A stretch of DNA of 64,000 nucleotides from Methylocapsa aurea (GCF_000746085.1 NZ_JQKO01000005.1:124001-188000); one strand, 5' to 3'; positions 20,285 to 29,249 are shown, counted from the first letter of the stretch. The notes: generated from the sequence alone by a model not told the origin. Numbers and translations: made by a program.

Positions 20285-20581
20285 ATGATCATGCCCGAAC
20301 CTCTCCAGGCCGCGCTCAGGCGGCTCGCGGCCGCGCTCGATCAACTTGAGGCCGCAAGCGAGCGGCGCATCAAGGCTGATGTCCTGCGCGCCAATCTCGA
20401 AGAAGAGCTGGCCGTCATGCAGGACGATCGTTCGCGCCTGGCGGTTGAACTCGATGGCGCCGTCGCGCGATCGAACGCCCTGGAGCTGGCGAATGAGGAG
20501 GCGGCGCGGCGCCTGAAGGCCGCGAGCGCAGCGATCAAAACGGTGTTGAGCGACGCGGACATAGATTTGAGCGAAAGCTAA
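20285..20581 (+). CDS. DUF4164-like coiled-coil protein
   Basis: A 98-residue acidic/basic helical protein, probably a coiled coil across its whole length (LQAALRRLAAALDQLEAASE, then RSNALELANEEAARRLKAAS). It resembles the alphaproteobacterial DUF4164 family, usually found beside zapA and transketolase near gap-pgk. Here neither neighbour is present, but gap-pgk is divergent next door. The ATG at 20285 is preferred over an upstream TTG at 20255; a further ATG is at 20291. Function unknown; a division-linked role would be guesswork. Confidence 0.6.
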   Translation: MIMPEPLQAALRRLAAALDQLEAASERRIKADVLRANLEEELAVMQDDRSRLAVELDGAVARSNALELANEEAARRLKAASAAIKTVLSDADIDLSES

Positions 20582-20700
20582 AGCGCTTTCAGAATCCGTT
20601 GCAAAACAGGTCTCGTTTTTTAATTTTATAGCATTTTCTGAACGCGAGCCGGCATCCCCTTCGCTCGAAAACGCTCTTGAGCATGACGGCAAAGACCGGC
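20582..20700. repeat. Composite intergenic repeat after the DUF4164 gene
   Basis: AGCGCTTTCAGAATCCG (resembling 48142-48165) is followed, after a TTTTTTAATTTTATA stretch, by the GCATTTTC..CGCGAGCCGG unit at 20630-20678. The AT-rich stretch could also serve as a termination signal for the upstream gene. Confidence 0.55.
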
Positions 20701-20722
20701 GACTTCTTTATCGAAATAGGGG

Positions 20723-21862
20723 TTACCCCCCAGGGCCGGCGCCGGACAGAGTTGCGAGGAGCAAGGCGAGCCCCAAAAACATAATGGCCAGGGCGGCGGC
20801 GACCTCGAACAGACGTCCCGCGATCATGACCCGCCAAGATTGAGGGTTCGAATAGCGCGCCGCCGTTTTCTTGGCGAGCACGGCCATAGCCGCCAGCGCT
20901 CCCGTGGTGATCGCGGCGCCAAGCGACATCGCCAGGACAGCGCCGATTCCAGCAAGAAAAATCCCCTGGGCCAGAGCGAAGACGAGGACGAGAATGGCGC
21001 CCGAGCAAGGGCGCGACCCGGCGGCCAGCACCGTGAGCGAAGCGCTTTTCCAGGCAAAACCAGCGTCGAGCGTGCTTGGATCGGGCGCATGAAAATGGCC
21101 GCAGCCGGGACCGTGGACATGATCGGCGCTGCAATCGTCGGCCAGGAAGCGCGACGGCATCCCGCCGGCCGGAAGCGCGCGCGGGGCCCCGACGGGCGAG
21201 GGCGCCGCCCGCCAGGCCGAGCGCAGGGCTGCGCCCTTGGCGACGGCGAGCGTCCCGCCAAGAGCAACAATGCCGATATAGCTGGCGATCTCGACCACAT
21301 TCGCGGCGGCGGTCATTCGTTTTGCGCCAACGCCCAAGACCAGCGCCGCCACGCCGACGATCGCAATCGCGACAAGGCCTTGCAGCAGCGCCGCGGCCAG
21401 GGAAATCACCAGGCCGCGGCGCAGAATCTTTTCATTGGCGAGCATATAGGAGGCGATCACCGCCTTGCCGTGGCCCGGGCCGGCGGCGTGGAAAACGCCA
21501 TAGGCGAAGCTAAGGCCAATGAGGCCCCATGCGGCCGCGCCGCTCTGTTTCGTCGCGCGGATGGCTCCCGTCAGCAGGCGGTAAAATCCGCTTTGCTGGG
21601 CGAGAATCCAGCCGCTGACGCCGCTCAAGTCCCCCGCCGCGCCCTCATTGACGCCGACCGCGAAGGGATGGCGCGCGCCTTGCGCGAGCGTTGATGAGGA
21701 CAGAGTCAAGGAGGCGACACTAACGGAAAGAACGAGGAGGCCGACGAAGAGAGCAAGCGGAGCGATCCCGGCTGCGCGATTTCGCAGGACCTCGACGCGA
21801 GGTTCCAGGGCGCGCCGCAGGCGATGCCGCAATAGAGAAAAAGCGGACAAGACCTGAGTCAA
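20723..21862 (-). CDS. NicO-family nickel/cobalt transporter (RcnA-like)
   Basis: A 379-residue inner-membrane protein with about six hydrophobic segments. The metal-transport signatures are GVFHAAGPGHGKAVIASYML and, in the second half, AAGSRPCSGAILVLVFALAQ. A His/Cys/Asp-rich loop (DDCSADHVHGPGCGHFH) between them probably binds metal, as in RcnA-type exporters. The only in-frame start near the upstream stop is TTG at 21862, with GAGG seven bases before it; the upstream DUF1007 gene ends at 21870. Family members export Ni/Co; uptake cannot be excluded by eye. Confidence 0.85.
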   Translation of the reverse strand: MTQVLSAFSLLRHRLRRALEPRVEVLRNRAAGIAPLALFVGLLVLSVSVASLTLSSSTLAQGARHPFAVGVNEGAAGDLSGVSGWILAQQSGFYRLLTGAIRATKQSGAAAWGLIGLSFAYGVFHAAGPGHGKAVIASYMLANEKILRRGLVISLAAALLQGLVAIAIVGVAALVLGVGAKRMTAAANVVEIASYIGIVALGGTLAVAKGAALRSAWRAAPSPVGAPRALPAGGMPSRFLADDCSADHVHGPGCGHFHAPDPSTLDAGFAWKSASLTVLAAGSRPCSGAILVLVFALAQGIFLAGIGAVLAMSLGAAITTGALAAMAVLAKKTAARYSNPQSWRVMIAGRLFEVAAALAIMFLGLALLLATLSGAGPGG

Positions 21863-21869
21863 TCCAGCC

Positions 21870-22520
21870 TCACGGACAGGCGATGATGACGGGGGTCGCC
21901 AGTTTGACGCCGAAATCGGCGCCCGGCGAGAGCCCGCTGAAAAAAGATTCCGACAGCTTCTTGGTCTCTTCGGCGGCCAAAGGTTTCGATCCGAGCACGT
22001 TCGCGGAGCAGCCCTTGGGCGCGCCGATGAAGGCGACCGGATCTTCCGCGACCAATTCGAAAGCGACGAAATAGGTCGGATCATAGACCTGCAAAGTGAA
22101 GGCTTTCGATGCGCTCGCGGGGGTTTTCAACGGTAGGGTGAAGCGCAGGACCACGCGCTTGTCCTCCCGCTCCTCCAGCGAATAGTCGAATGGAGCGCCA
22201 AATTCCACTTTCCCATTCGCGGTCTTGGCATGGGTGAAAAAGCCGAACTCGACCAAGTCCTCGACATTGGACTTGGCGAGCGGCGCCAGCTCTTCCTTGG
22301 TCATGGGCTTGCCGTCTTTCCCCTGCCCCTCGGTCACGAAGGCGGAATACATTTCATCGAAGACCCAGACGTGGCGGACCGCTTCGATCTGGCCCTTTGC
22401 TCCGAAAACCACCTCCTCTTGCGCCGTTACCCAGACATGCGGATGCGCGGCTGCGTCAGCGGCGAAGCCCGCCGCAAAAGCCGCCGCCAGAAAAAGCCGC
22501 GCGCATAAGCGCTCCCGCAT
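21870..22520 (-). CDS. DUF1007 periplasmic protein, partner of the NicO transporter
   Basis: A 216-residue exported protein. The ATG at 22520 gives a clear signal peptide, MRERLCARLFLAAAFAAGFA followed by ADAAAHPHVWV. The mature N-terminus HPHVWV is the DUF1007 hallmark, followed by VRHVWVFDEMYSAF. The gene lies just upstream of the NicO transporter, a frequent pairing in proteobacteria in which DUF1007 is thought to be the periplasmic accessory of the metal exporter. The carboxyl end contains a cysteine (KGCSANVLGSK) typical of the family. Confidence 0.85.
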   Translation of the reverse strand: MRERLCARLFLAAAFAAGFAADAAAHPHVWVTAQEEVVFGAKGQIEAVRHVWVFDEMYSAFVTEGQGKDGKPMTKEELAPLAKSNVEDLVEFGFFTHAKTANGKVEFGAPFDYSLEEREDKRVVLRFTLPLKTPASASKAFTLQVYDPTYFVAFELVAEDPVAFIGAPKGCSANVLGSKPLAAEETKKLSESFFSGLSPGADFGVKLATPVIIACP

Positions 22521-22831
22521 GCGTTGCTCCAAGGGACGCCAAGATAGGACTTCGAGGCCGGGCTCGGCGCATTTCTCGGCGCTGCGAGGCCGCGCTGGCG
22601 GCATTGACGCCCCCGACCATCCGCCACATTGAACCTGGAAGTCTGGCCAAAGCGAGGCAAACGAGGCCTATGAGCGCGCCTCGAAAGAACCTGGCCGCCG
22701 CGGCTGCGCCGGTGAGGCCCGCTATCACGCCCTTGTGTTGGACCTTTGCGTCATTGTTGCAAGCTGGACGGGAGCGAAAAGCTGAACTTGGTCGGAAAAG
22801 CCGCCTTTGCGGCGGAACGCCTGGAGGACGC
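22521..22831. other. Gene-free interval between globin and DUF1007 genes
   Basis: Both flanking genes run on the minus strand. Short open frames here are arginine/alanine-rich and unconvincing. No repeat, hairpin with T-run, or recognisable metal-responsive operator was found. Confidence 0.45.
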
Positions 22832-23341
22832 TCAGCCGCCGGCCGAGCCTTGCGGGACTTCGATGCCGCGCGCCTCGGGATAGGCCGCGTTGCACATGAT
22901 GCCGCAGATTCGCGACAGCACCGCGATATAGGCCTTGGCCACGTCTTCGTTAAAGACCTCGTCGCCCAGCTGCTTCTTTAAGGTCCACAGCAACGCGGCG
23001 ACGAAGGGCTGATAATGCTCAAGCTTCACGCCCGCTTTCCAGTGGGTGACGCCGAGTTCCTGCATCGTGTTGACGGTGTCATGCAGCCGGTTCATGGAGC
23101 GGAACAGCATGGGCAGCACTTCGGCGAATTTCTGCTTGGTCTTTTCCAGGTCTTTGAACAGCGCCTCGGTTTCCGGCGCAATTTCGAAAAGGCGCGCGAA
23201 GAAGACATCGCCGAAAGCTTTGGCGGCGTCGAATTTGATCTTCTCATAGCGCTGGAGAATCATTTCGCTGGTGCCCTCAGGGCGCGGCGGAAGCACCCTG
23301 ACGATCGTCCGCTTGACGATTTCCACTTGTTCGTTGGTCAT
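22832..23341 (-). CDS. Globin family protein
   Basis: A 169-residue single-domain globin. The ATG at 23341 follows GGAGAAACG and gives [20 protein letters not shown]. Family-like blocks are [20 protein letters not shown] (CD region, with Phe), [20 protein letters not shown] (containing the likely proximal histidine) and [20 protein letters not shown]. The helical pattern resembles bacterial flavohaemoglobin-like single-domain globins. Roles in oxygen or nitric-oxide handling are plausible but not visible. Monocistronic by spacing. Confidence 0.85.
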   Translation of the reverse strand: MTNEQVEIVKRTIVRVLPPRPEGTSEMILQRYEKIKFDAAKAFGDVFFARLFEIAPETEALFKDLEKTKQKFAEVLPMLFRSMNRLHDTVNTMQELGVTHWKAGVKLEHYQPFVAALLWTLKKQLGDEVFNEDVAKAYIAVLSRICGIMCNAAYPEARGIEVPQGSAGG

Positions 23342-23612
23342 TGATCGTTTCTCCGCATTTTGCGCTCCGCGACTTGACGCTTGCCCGGCGCGGCGATTTT
23401 GTTCAAGGGACCCGCACGCTTCGCGCCCCGGCCAAGTCATCAACTCATGTGAGGACTGCCTTGCCGCCTTTTGCCTGGCAGCCAAGCACATAATGTGCCT
23501 GCTCCGGCTCCGCGTCGCGAAGGGCGTTCGGCGCGCATGCAACAGGCGCAATGAGCGTTTTTGGGTTGATCGCGGGCCGGCAATAGGGCATAGGGTCGGC
23601 AGCTCATTTGAA

Positions 23613-23640
23613 ACCGGCCGTCAGGGCCGGTCGTTTTTTT
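23613..23640 (+). terminator. Intrinsic terminator shape in the rpmJ leader
   Basis: ACCGGCC (23613-23619) pairs with GGCCGGT (23625-23631) around a 5-base loop, followed by C-G and seven T residues (23634-23640). It ends 14 bases before the rpmJ start codon, so it could attenuate rpmJ expression or terminate a transcript arriving from upstream. Confidence 0.65.
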
Positions 23641-23654
23641 CCGGGGTCCGTCCG

Positions 23655-23780
23655 ATGAAAGTCCGTAATTCCTTGAAATCGCTGCGTGGCCGGCATCGCG
23701 ACAATCAGCTCGTGCGCCGCAAGGGCCGCGTTTATATTATCAACAAGACGCAAAAGCGCTACAAGGCGCGGCAGGGCTGA
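23655..23780 (+). CDS. rpmJ: 50S ribosomal protein L36 (alternative C-minus type)
   Basis: A 41-residue basic protein, [20 protein letters not shown] then [20 protein letters not shown]. It is L36 of the longer type lacking the zinc-binding cysteines found in the C+ form; none of the four cysteines is present. The ATG at 23655 directly follows the leader terminator. L36 stabilises 23S rRNA in the large subunit. The gene stands alone, not in the spc operon. Confidence 0.95.
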   Translation: MKVRNSLKSLRGRHRDNQLVRRKGRVYIINKTQKRYKARQG

Positions 23781-24013
23781 AGAATTTTTAAGGTTGGGCT
23801 GGCGCTTGACGCGCGCGCCGCGCACAGCTCCCGCCCGTAAGCATTATCCAAGAAGAAGGCTGAGCTGCTTTCGGTTTCCTGCGGATCTGACAGCGCTCAA
23901 ACTCCAGGCGAAATGGAGCTTGTTCATGCCCCATCGCCGTTGGTTGGCCGCGCCATGCGCATGGACCCGTTCCCGCTTTGACCTTTGGGTCCGGTTCATC
24001 TAAGCTGGGCATC

Positions 24014-24844
24014 ATGCGCGGATGGCTCGTATTGTCTGCAAGCTTGGCCTGCTTGATCGGCGCCAGCATCCACGCCCCGGCGCTGGGCGGCGGCCCTGCC
24101 GCCGCGCCCGAGCCCTTCCCCGAGGGTTGGAGAGAACTAGCTCCCGGCGAATCGCCCTTTTCCAGCCTGCCATTTTCGAGCCCGCCGTTTGGCCGACGCG
24201 ATCTCGGCCTTGATGGCCTTGGGAAACGGCCGGTCGACGAATTGGCGAAGCCTTCTGGCCCTACGAGAGAAACGGCGGCCGCGCGGGTGCTCCGCTCCAA
24301 GGCCGAGCGGGCCGAGAGGCTCAAGAAGGCATTGGCGGCGCGGCCCTCACCAGCGACTGTCCGGCAGCAAATGCTAGACGACCTCTTCACCCGCTTGCAT
24401 TCCGCCGTCAGCCCCGACGAGGCGCAAGGCGTCGCGCAAGCCATCGAGCGGATTTGGCTGCATTCTCGCTCCGACACCGCCAATCTCCTTATGGAGCGGG
24501 CTTTAAGCGCGATAAAGGACCAGCATTATCCACTCGCGCTGACGCTTTTGGATAGGCTGGTGAGCCTGGAGCCGGACTGGGCGGAAGCCTGGAATCAACG
24601 CGCGACGACGCGGTTTCTGGCCGATGACGTCAACGGCGCCATGGCGGATATCGATCAGGTGATGAAATTGGAGCCGCGCCACTTTAGCGCCCTCGCGGGC
24701 ATGGGCATGATCTTGCAACGCGCCGGCCTTGAGAAAAGAGCGTTGGAGATCTTCAAGCGGGCGCTCGAAATCTACCCGCAGCAGCCCGATCTTGAAAAGA
24801 GCGTCGAAAAGCTTACGCTCGAAATTGAAGGCCGCGACATTTAG
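24014..24844 (+). CDS. Exported TPR-repeat protein
   Basis: A 276-residue protein with an N-terminal signal sequence (MRGWLVLSASLACLIGASIH). A proline/alanine-rich linker follows, then an alpha-helical region with TPR units (NLLMERALSAIKDQHYPLAL, then AEAWNQRATTRFLADDVNGA and SALAGMGMILQRAGLEKRAL). The ATG at 24014 gives the signal peptide; a TTG 36 bases upstream would bury it. Probably periplasmic; the partner is unknown. Its stop codon is TAG followed by AGCCCGCTC, matching the repeat-edge pattern seen at other genes here. Confidence 0.8.
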   Translation: MRGWLVLSASLACLIGASIHAPALGGGPAAAPEPFPEGWRELAPGESPFSSLPFSSPPFGRRDLGLDGLGKRPVDELAKPSGPTRETAAARVLRSKAERAERLKKALAARPSPATVRQQMLDDLFTRLHSAVSPDEAQGVAQAIERIWLHSRSDTANLLMERALSAIKDQHYPLALTLLDRLVSLEPDWAEAWNQRATTRFLADDVNGAMADIDQVMKLEPRHFSALAGMGMILQRAGLEKRALEIFKRALEIYPQQPDLEKSVEKLTLEIEGRDI

Positions 24845-24922
24845 AGCCCGCTCAAGGAAAGCTATGGCCGGGGTGGGGTTGCATCGCGCCCGCGCCCAGC
24901 AAAGCGCCCACCCGTCGCCTTC

Positions 24923-25516
24923 TCATTGATAGCCTTCCCCGAAGAACGGCGACCTGAATACGGGATTGATGATCTGCCGGGCCGTGGCGGCGATCGGACC
25001 GCGCCGCATCGGCGCATAGGCGAGCACGCCATCGCGCCGGAGACGCGCATAGGTCGTCATGTGTTTGCGCCGATGCGCGTTGGCATAGACAGACCTGCGC
25101 GGCGGCGCGCCGGAGATGCTGATCGATCCCCCTTCCATCTGCACCATGCTGTAGAGCCGCGCGGCATTGCCGGGGGCGAGGCGGATGCAGCCATGCGAGG
25201 CGGGACGGCCGAGCTGCGATGTCGAGTAGGTGCCGTGGATCGCATAGCCGCCATTGAAAAAGATCGAATGCGGCATCGGCGACATATGATATTTGCGGGA
25301 ATAATGCATGCGCTGCAAGTGCGTTGGCCTGTAGTGGCCGCGCGGCGTCGCATAGCCTGAACGGGCGGTCGAGACCGGCCAGTCATATTGCCCGCCGTTC
25401 CCGTTTACATGCATTGTCTGCGTCGTTAGATCGATGTGGATTCGAACGGCGGCGCCTGCGCCTGACGCCGTCAACATGCCGCAGATGAGCGCGCAGGCCC
25501 CGGCAAAGATGCGCAT
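24923..25516 (-). CDS. L,D-transpeptidase (YkuD domain)
   Basis: A 197-residue periplasmic enzyme that makes or edits 3-3 peptidoglycan cross-links or attaches proteins to peptidoglycan. A signal peptide (MRIFAGACALICGMLTASGA) leads to a YkuD domain with GGYAIHGTYSTSQLGRPAS and the catalytic SHGCIRLAPGNAARLYSMVQ, containing the His and Cys nucleophile. A basic C-terminal extension follows the domain. Monocistronic, convergent with the TPR gene. Its upstream side is a 900-base gene-poor stretch. Confidence 0.92.
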   Translation of the reverse strand: MRIFAGACALICGMLTASGAGAAVRIHIDLTTQTMHVNGNGGQYDWPVSTARSGYATPRGHYRPTHLQRMHYSRKYHMSPMPHSIFFNGGYAIHGTYSTSQLGRPASHGCIRLAPGNAARLYSMVQMEGGSISISGAPPRRSVYANAHRRKHMTTYARLRRDGVLAYAPMRRGPIAATARQIINPVFRSPFFGEGYQ

Positions 25517-26428
25517 GACAAGCCCCCGTATGTAAACGACAGACCCGGTGTTAAACAGACTCTCGCTTTGTAAGTTTCATATAACTCGAAAAGATTTGGT
25601 AATTTTAGCGGTGAGGCGCCGCTTGCGCCGGGAAGATCGATGAAGCCATCGCGCGTCATGGTTAATTTTTCTGGCGATCCAACACCCGCATCTCAACCCC
25701 TGCTGTACCGTTGTGAGCATGTTCCGACCGCGGAATTCGCAGTGGCGGCCAATAGCGGCAAACGAAAAATGCGGCCGCGTTCGCGCTTGCGATATGGCCT
25801 CGCTCATCGGCTTGGACCTGGATCGCGTCTGCAAGCATCTTCAACTTTGTGCGGTAGGTCTTGTAGTCGCTGGGCAGGCGGGCCGCCTCGGTCTTGGCGC
25901 CTCTGGCCTGATCGAGAGCGCCGCCATGGTTCTGGATTTTGTGGCGCAGCGCGGCCGCGCTGGCTTGCCTTGGCGCGAGGGAGGGGGCGGGCGCCGCGCT
26001 TGCGGCAAGGCTCGGACCAAGGCTTTCGGCCAGATGCTGCGCCGCGCAGCGCCGCGCGGCGCCCGCCAGCGATAGGTGCGGGCGGACCAACCGCCTCTCC
26101 GTTGCGTCACTCGGCGGCGGGCCGGACTTATCGCTCCGAGCAAACTTGATCAGCCAACGAACCAGACCTTGATCCACTCTTTGACCTATCCCATGGCGGC
26201 GACCATGCTAGGCGCTAAAATTTAAATGATTTATGTCATATTGGCCTGACACATGCGCCTTAGAAACGATTATCTTTCGAGATCATTCCGATGACGCGAT
26301 ATGGCGTCAGGCCTTCGATTTCGAAAGTCTTGCGATCGGCGCCTCGCTGACGCAACCCGCCCCGCGACCCCGGACAACGCCGGCGCACCAGACGGTTCGC
26401 CGCCAGCATCCCTAAGAGGTTCAGCACC
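25517..26428. other. About 900 bases without a convincing gene
   Basis: The longest gene-free stretch of the window. A minus-strand open frame at 25662-26177 could encode 171 residues, with a helical piece (KTEAARLPSDYKTYRTKLKM) but Arg/Ala-rich, low-quality flanks. I recognise no family, and it may be a decayed gene or noncoding. The part near 26215-26245 is AT-rich (AAATTTAAATGATTTATGTC) and could contain the promoter for the DUF1269 gene. Confidence 0.4.
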
Positions 26429-26944
26429 ATGAACGACTTGCTTGTCATCGCCTTTCCTTCCGAGCAGAAGGCCGAGGAAGTCCGCGAGAAATTGCTTTCC
26501 CTGCAAAAGGATTACGTGATCGCGCTCGGCGACGCCGTCGTCGCCGTCAAGCAGGCCGATGGTCAGGTCAAGCTCAATCAGCTGATCAACACGACAGCGG
26601 TCGGCGCGGTGTCCGGCGCATTCTGGGGCACGCTCGTCGGCTTGATTTTCCTAATGCCCGTCATCGGCGCCGCGGTTGGGGCGGCCTCGGGCGCGCTTGG
26701 CGGAAAACTGTCCGACTTCGGCATCAACGATCAGTTCATGAAGGACGTCGCCAATGCGGTGCCCCCCGGCGGCGCGGCCCTGTTTCTCCTCGTCAAGAAA
26801 ATGACCACGGACAAGGTCCTTGAGGATCTGAAAGGCGTCGGCGGCACAATTTTGCGTTCCTCCTTCGACAAGACCCAGGAAGAAGCCATCAGGGCGGCGC
26901 TGAACGCGCCGGCCGGCCCCGAAACGCCGCCTTCGGCCGCGTAA
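26429..26944 (+). CDS. DUF1269 membrane-associated protein
   Basis: A 171-residue protein of the DUF1269 family. The N-terminal half (NDLLVIAFPSEQKAEEVREK) is followed by a glycine-rich hydrophobic stretch, GAFWGTLVGLIFLMPVIGAA, then a helical tail. Function is unknown in the literature I know; related proteins are associated with stress or membrane. Starts at the ATG at 26429, with AGAGG about ten bases upstream. A long perfect palindrome follows about 50 bases after the stop. Confidence 0.82.
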   Translation: MNDLLVIAFPSEQKAEEVREKLLSLQKDYVIALGDAVVAVKQADGQVKLNQLINTTAVGAVSGAFWGTLVGLIFLMPVIGAAVGAASGALGGKLSDFGINDQFMKDVANAVPPGGAALFLLVKKMTTDKVLEDLKGVGGTILRSSFDKTQEEAIRAALNAPAGPETPPSAA

Positions 26945-26991
26945 CCGCAACCCTGCCGCTCGGATGGACTGCGGCCCGCATCGTCAACGAG

Positions 26992-27023
26992 ACTGCCTGA
27001 GCATATTCATATGCTCAGGCAGT
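26992..27023. repeat. Perfect 15-bp-arm palindrome
   Basis: ACTGCCTGAGCATAT, two bases, then ATATGCTCAGGCAGT: a perfect inverted repeat (arms 26992-27006 and 27009-27023). There is no T-run afterwards. It could be a cruciform or hairpin end of the DUF1269 transcript, or part of the repeat that continues to 27078. Confidence 0.7.
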
Positions 27024-27041
27024 CCGAATCGGTGCGATTCC

Positions 27042-27078
27042 TTTTCGATCGGATGAGTCCATTTGATCGGAAAAGCGC
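27042..27078. repeat. Palindromic intergenic repeat, GATCGGATG type
   Basis: TTCGATCGGATGAGTCCATT, then TGATCGGAAAAGCGC, matching the units at 46111, 46717, 20071 and 15712. Together with the adjoining palindrome it resembles the composite element at 46660-46766 (GAGCATATTC is also shared there, inverted as GAATATGCTC). Confidence 0.6.
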
Positions 27079-27204
27079 GCCAACCACCGATGAAAAAACG
27101 CGGGCGCCGGCGCGATCGGATGGCAGCCGGCGGCATCTCGATCGCGGATCGAGGTTCGATTTGCAACGCCACAATTTGCTCAATCGACTAGGAAGGAACT
27201 GTAG

Positions 27205-27852
27205 ATGAAGAACGCCTTGATCTCCACCTGCGCGGCCTCGGCTCTCGTCGCTCTCGGCATGTCCGCTGGAATGATTCAACCGGCCGCCGCGCAACTCGGC
27301 GAAGTCACCGGCGTCGATGCGGTGGCCATTCTCGGCACGGTCGTTTCGGTCGACAAGACGACCCGGAACGTGACCTTGAAGGGACCAAATGACAATGTAT
27401 TCGTTGTTCACGCCGGTGACGAGGTCCGCAACCTTCCCCAGGTGAAGAGCGGGGATGTGGTGACTCTCAGCTATCGCGCGGCGATCCTCACCGAACTGCG
27501 CAAGGCTCGCCATCACGTCAAGCCGAGCGTGACCGTCGACGACGCTGTGGCCCGCGCCAAGCTGGGCGATAAGCCCGCCGCCGAGAACGTTCGCCTCGTG
27601 ACGATCGTCGGCGAGATCGTCCACATCGATCCGGCTGAGAATGCGCTGGTCATCGAGGGGCCGCTTGGCGAGCGTCACAAGGTTAAGCTGCAGAAGGACG
27701 ACCAGAAGAAGCTGCTAGGGACACTCAAGGTCGGCGAACTTGTCGAAGGCGCCTATATGGAAGCCATCACCCTGGCGGTGTCGGCGCCCGACGCTCCTGC
27801 GCCCGAGCCAAAAGCGGCTACGAAACCGCCCGCGGCGCCCGCCGCCAAGTGA
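27205..27852 (+). CDS. Exported protein with an internal duplication
   Basis: A 215-residue protein with a signal peptide ending near PAAAQ. Two similar beta-rich segments follow: ILGTVVSVDKTTRNVTLKGP (about residues 42-61) and IVGEIVHIDPAENALVIEGP (about 133-152). This suggests duplicated small beta-barrel (OB-like) domains. The C-terminus is a Pro/Ala/Lys tail. The ATG is preceded by GGAAGGAACTGTAG, a fair ribosome-binding site. I do not recognise a named family; probably a periplasmic protein. Confidence 0.75.
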   Translation: MKNALISTCAASALVALGMSAGMIQPAAAQLGEVTGVDAVAILGTVVSVDKTTRNVTLKGPNDNVFVVHAGDEVRNLPQVKSGDVVTLSYRAAILTELRKARHHVKPSVTVDDAVARAKLGDKPAAENVRLVTIVGEIVHIDPAENALVIEGPLGERHKVKLQKDDQKKLLGTLKVGELVEGAYMEAITLAVSAPDAPAPEPKAATKPPAAPAAK

Positions 27853-27923
27853 CCTTTCGCAAGGTTTGAAACTGCGCCCAATGGCGCGCGGAGGCGGCGG
27901 GCGACTTCGGAAACCTTGCCGCC

Positions 27924-29249
27924 TCAGCCCGTAGAAACGCCGGTGGCGATATCGGATGCGTCGACGCTTCTGTTCAACGCCGCCGCGAGTTTATCGTGAT
28001 CGAGTTCGCCTTCCCACCAGGACACCACCACAGTCGCGACCCCATTGCCGATGATATTGGTCAAGGCTCGGCATTCGCTCATGAATTTGTCCACGCCAAG
28101 GACTATCGCCATGCCCGGCACAAGGGCCGGACTGATTACCGCGAGCGTTGCCGCGAGGGTGATGAAGCCGGCCCCGGTAATGCCGCTCGCCCCCTTCGAT
28201 GTCAGCATCGCGACGACAAGGATGGTAAGCTGCTGACCGAATGACAATTCGACGCCCATGGCCTGGGCGATAAACAGGGTCGCCAGGGTCATATAGATGT
28301 TGGTGCCGTCAAGGTTGAAGGAATAGCCGGTCGGCACGACAAGCCCGACGACCGGCTTCGAACAGCCAAGCCGCTCGAGTTTTTCCATGAGCGCCGGCAG
28401 CGCGCTCTCGGACGAGCTCGTGCCAAGCACGATCAGGAGTTCGGCCTTGATATAGCTGAGGAATTTGAAAATGCTGAAGCCCGCGACGCGGGCGATGGCG
28501 CCGAGGACCAACACAATGAATAGGGCCGCCGTCGCGTAAAATGTTGCGATCAGGCCGACGAGATTGCCAAGCGATTGCGGACCATATTTGCCGACCGTGA
28601 AGGCCATCGCGCCGAAAGCGCCGATCGGCGCCGCCTTCATGACGATCGCGATCACTCCGAAAATGGCGTGCGCCAGATCGTCGATCGAGGCGAGCAGGAT
28701 TCTTCCGCGTTGGCCAAGCGCCATCAGGGCGAAGCCGAACAGAATCGAAAACAGCAGAACCTGGAGAACGTCGCCCTTGGCGAAAGCGCCGACGACGCTG
28801 TCGGGAATGATGTTGAGCACGAAATCGACCGAACGATGGGCCTCCGCCTGTTTGGCGAAGCCGGCGACCGCCGCCGCGTCGGGCTTGCCCGAGAAACCGG
28901 CGCCCGGACGCACGAGATTTCCGATCAACAGCCCGAGCCCGAGCGCGAAAGAGGAAACCAGCTCGAAGTAGATCAGCGCCTTGAGCGCGACGCGACCAAC
29001 CTTTCGCGCATCGGAAATATGCGCGATGCCCGAAACGAGGGTGCAGAAAATGATCGGCGCGATCACCATCTTGATGAGTTTCACGAAGCCATCGCCGAGC
29101 GCCTTCACCCACTCGTTCGTCGCCCATTCCGGCAGGAGCCAGCCAAACAGCGCGCCAAGGATGATCCCGGCGAGAACTTGAACGTAGAGAACTTTGTAAA
29201 AAGGCTTGGTTGGGCTGACGACGCCGGATTCGGGAGAAATCGCAACCAT
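27924..29249 (-). CDS. dctA: C4-dicarboxylate transporter DctA
   Basis: DctA imports succinate, fumarate and malate with sodium or protons across the inner membrane. The 441 residues show the SLC1-like signatures: [40 protein letters not shown] (serine-rich loop) and [20 protein letters not shown]. The C-terminal half contains [20 protein letters not shown]. Monocistronic and divergent from uvrA, with no dctBD two-component genes nearby. Paralogues import glutamate or aspartate, so the substrate is inferred from overall similarity. Confidence 0.92.
   Translation of the reverse strand: MVAISPESGVVSPTKPFYKVLYVQVLAGIILGALFGWLLPEWATNEWVKALGDGFVKLIKMVIAPIIFCTLVSGIAHISDARKVGRVALKALIYFELVSSFALGLGLLIGNLVRPGAGFSGKPDAAAVAGFAKQAEAHRSVDFVLNIIPDSVVGAFAKGDVLQVLLFSILFGFALMALGQRGRILLASIDDLAHAIFGVIAIVMKAAPIGAFGAMAFTVGKYGPQSLGNLVGLIATFYATAALFIVLVLGAIARVAGFSIFKFLSYIKAELLIVLGTSSSESALPALMEKLERLGCSKPVVGLVVPTGYSFNLDGTNIYMTLATLFIAQAMGVELSFGQQLTILVVAMLTSKGASGITGAGFITLAATLAVISPALVPGMAIVLGVDKFMSECRALTNIIGNGVATVVVSWWEGELDHDKLAAALNRSVDASDIATGVSTG

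Noticed and set aside
25662-26177. 171-codon minus-strand frame in the gene-poor interval
   Set aside because: Biased Arg/Ala/Pro content and no recognisable domain; reported only as a possible relic, not as a gene.
26243-26313. Inverted repeat GGCCTGAC ... GTCAGGCC
   Set aside because: Arms are only 8 bases and 55 bases apart; expected by chance in GC-rich DNA.
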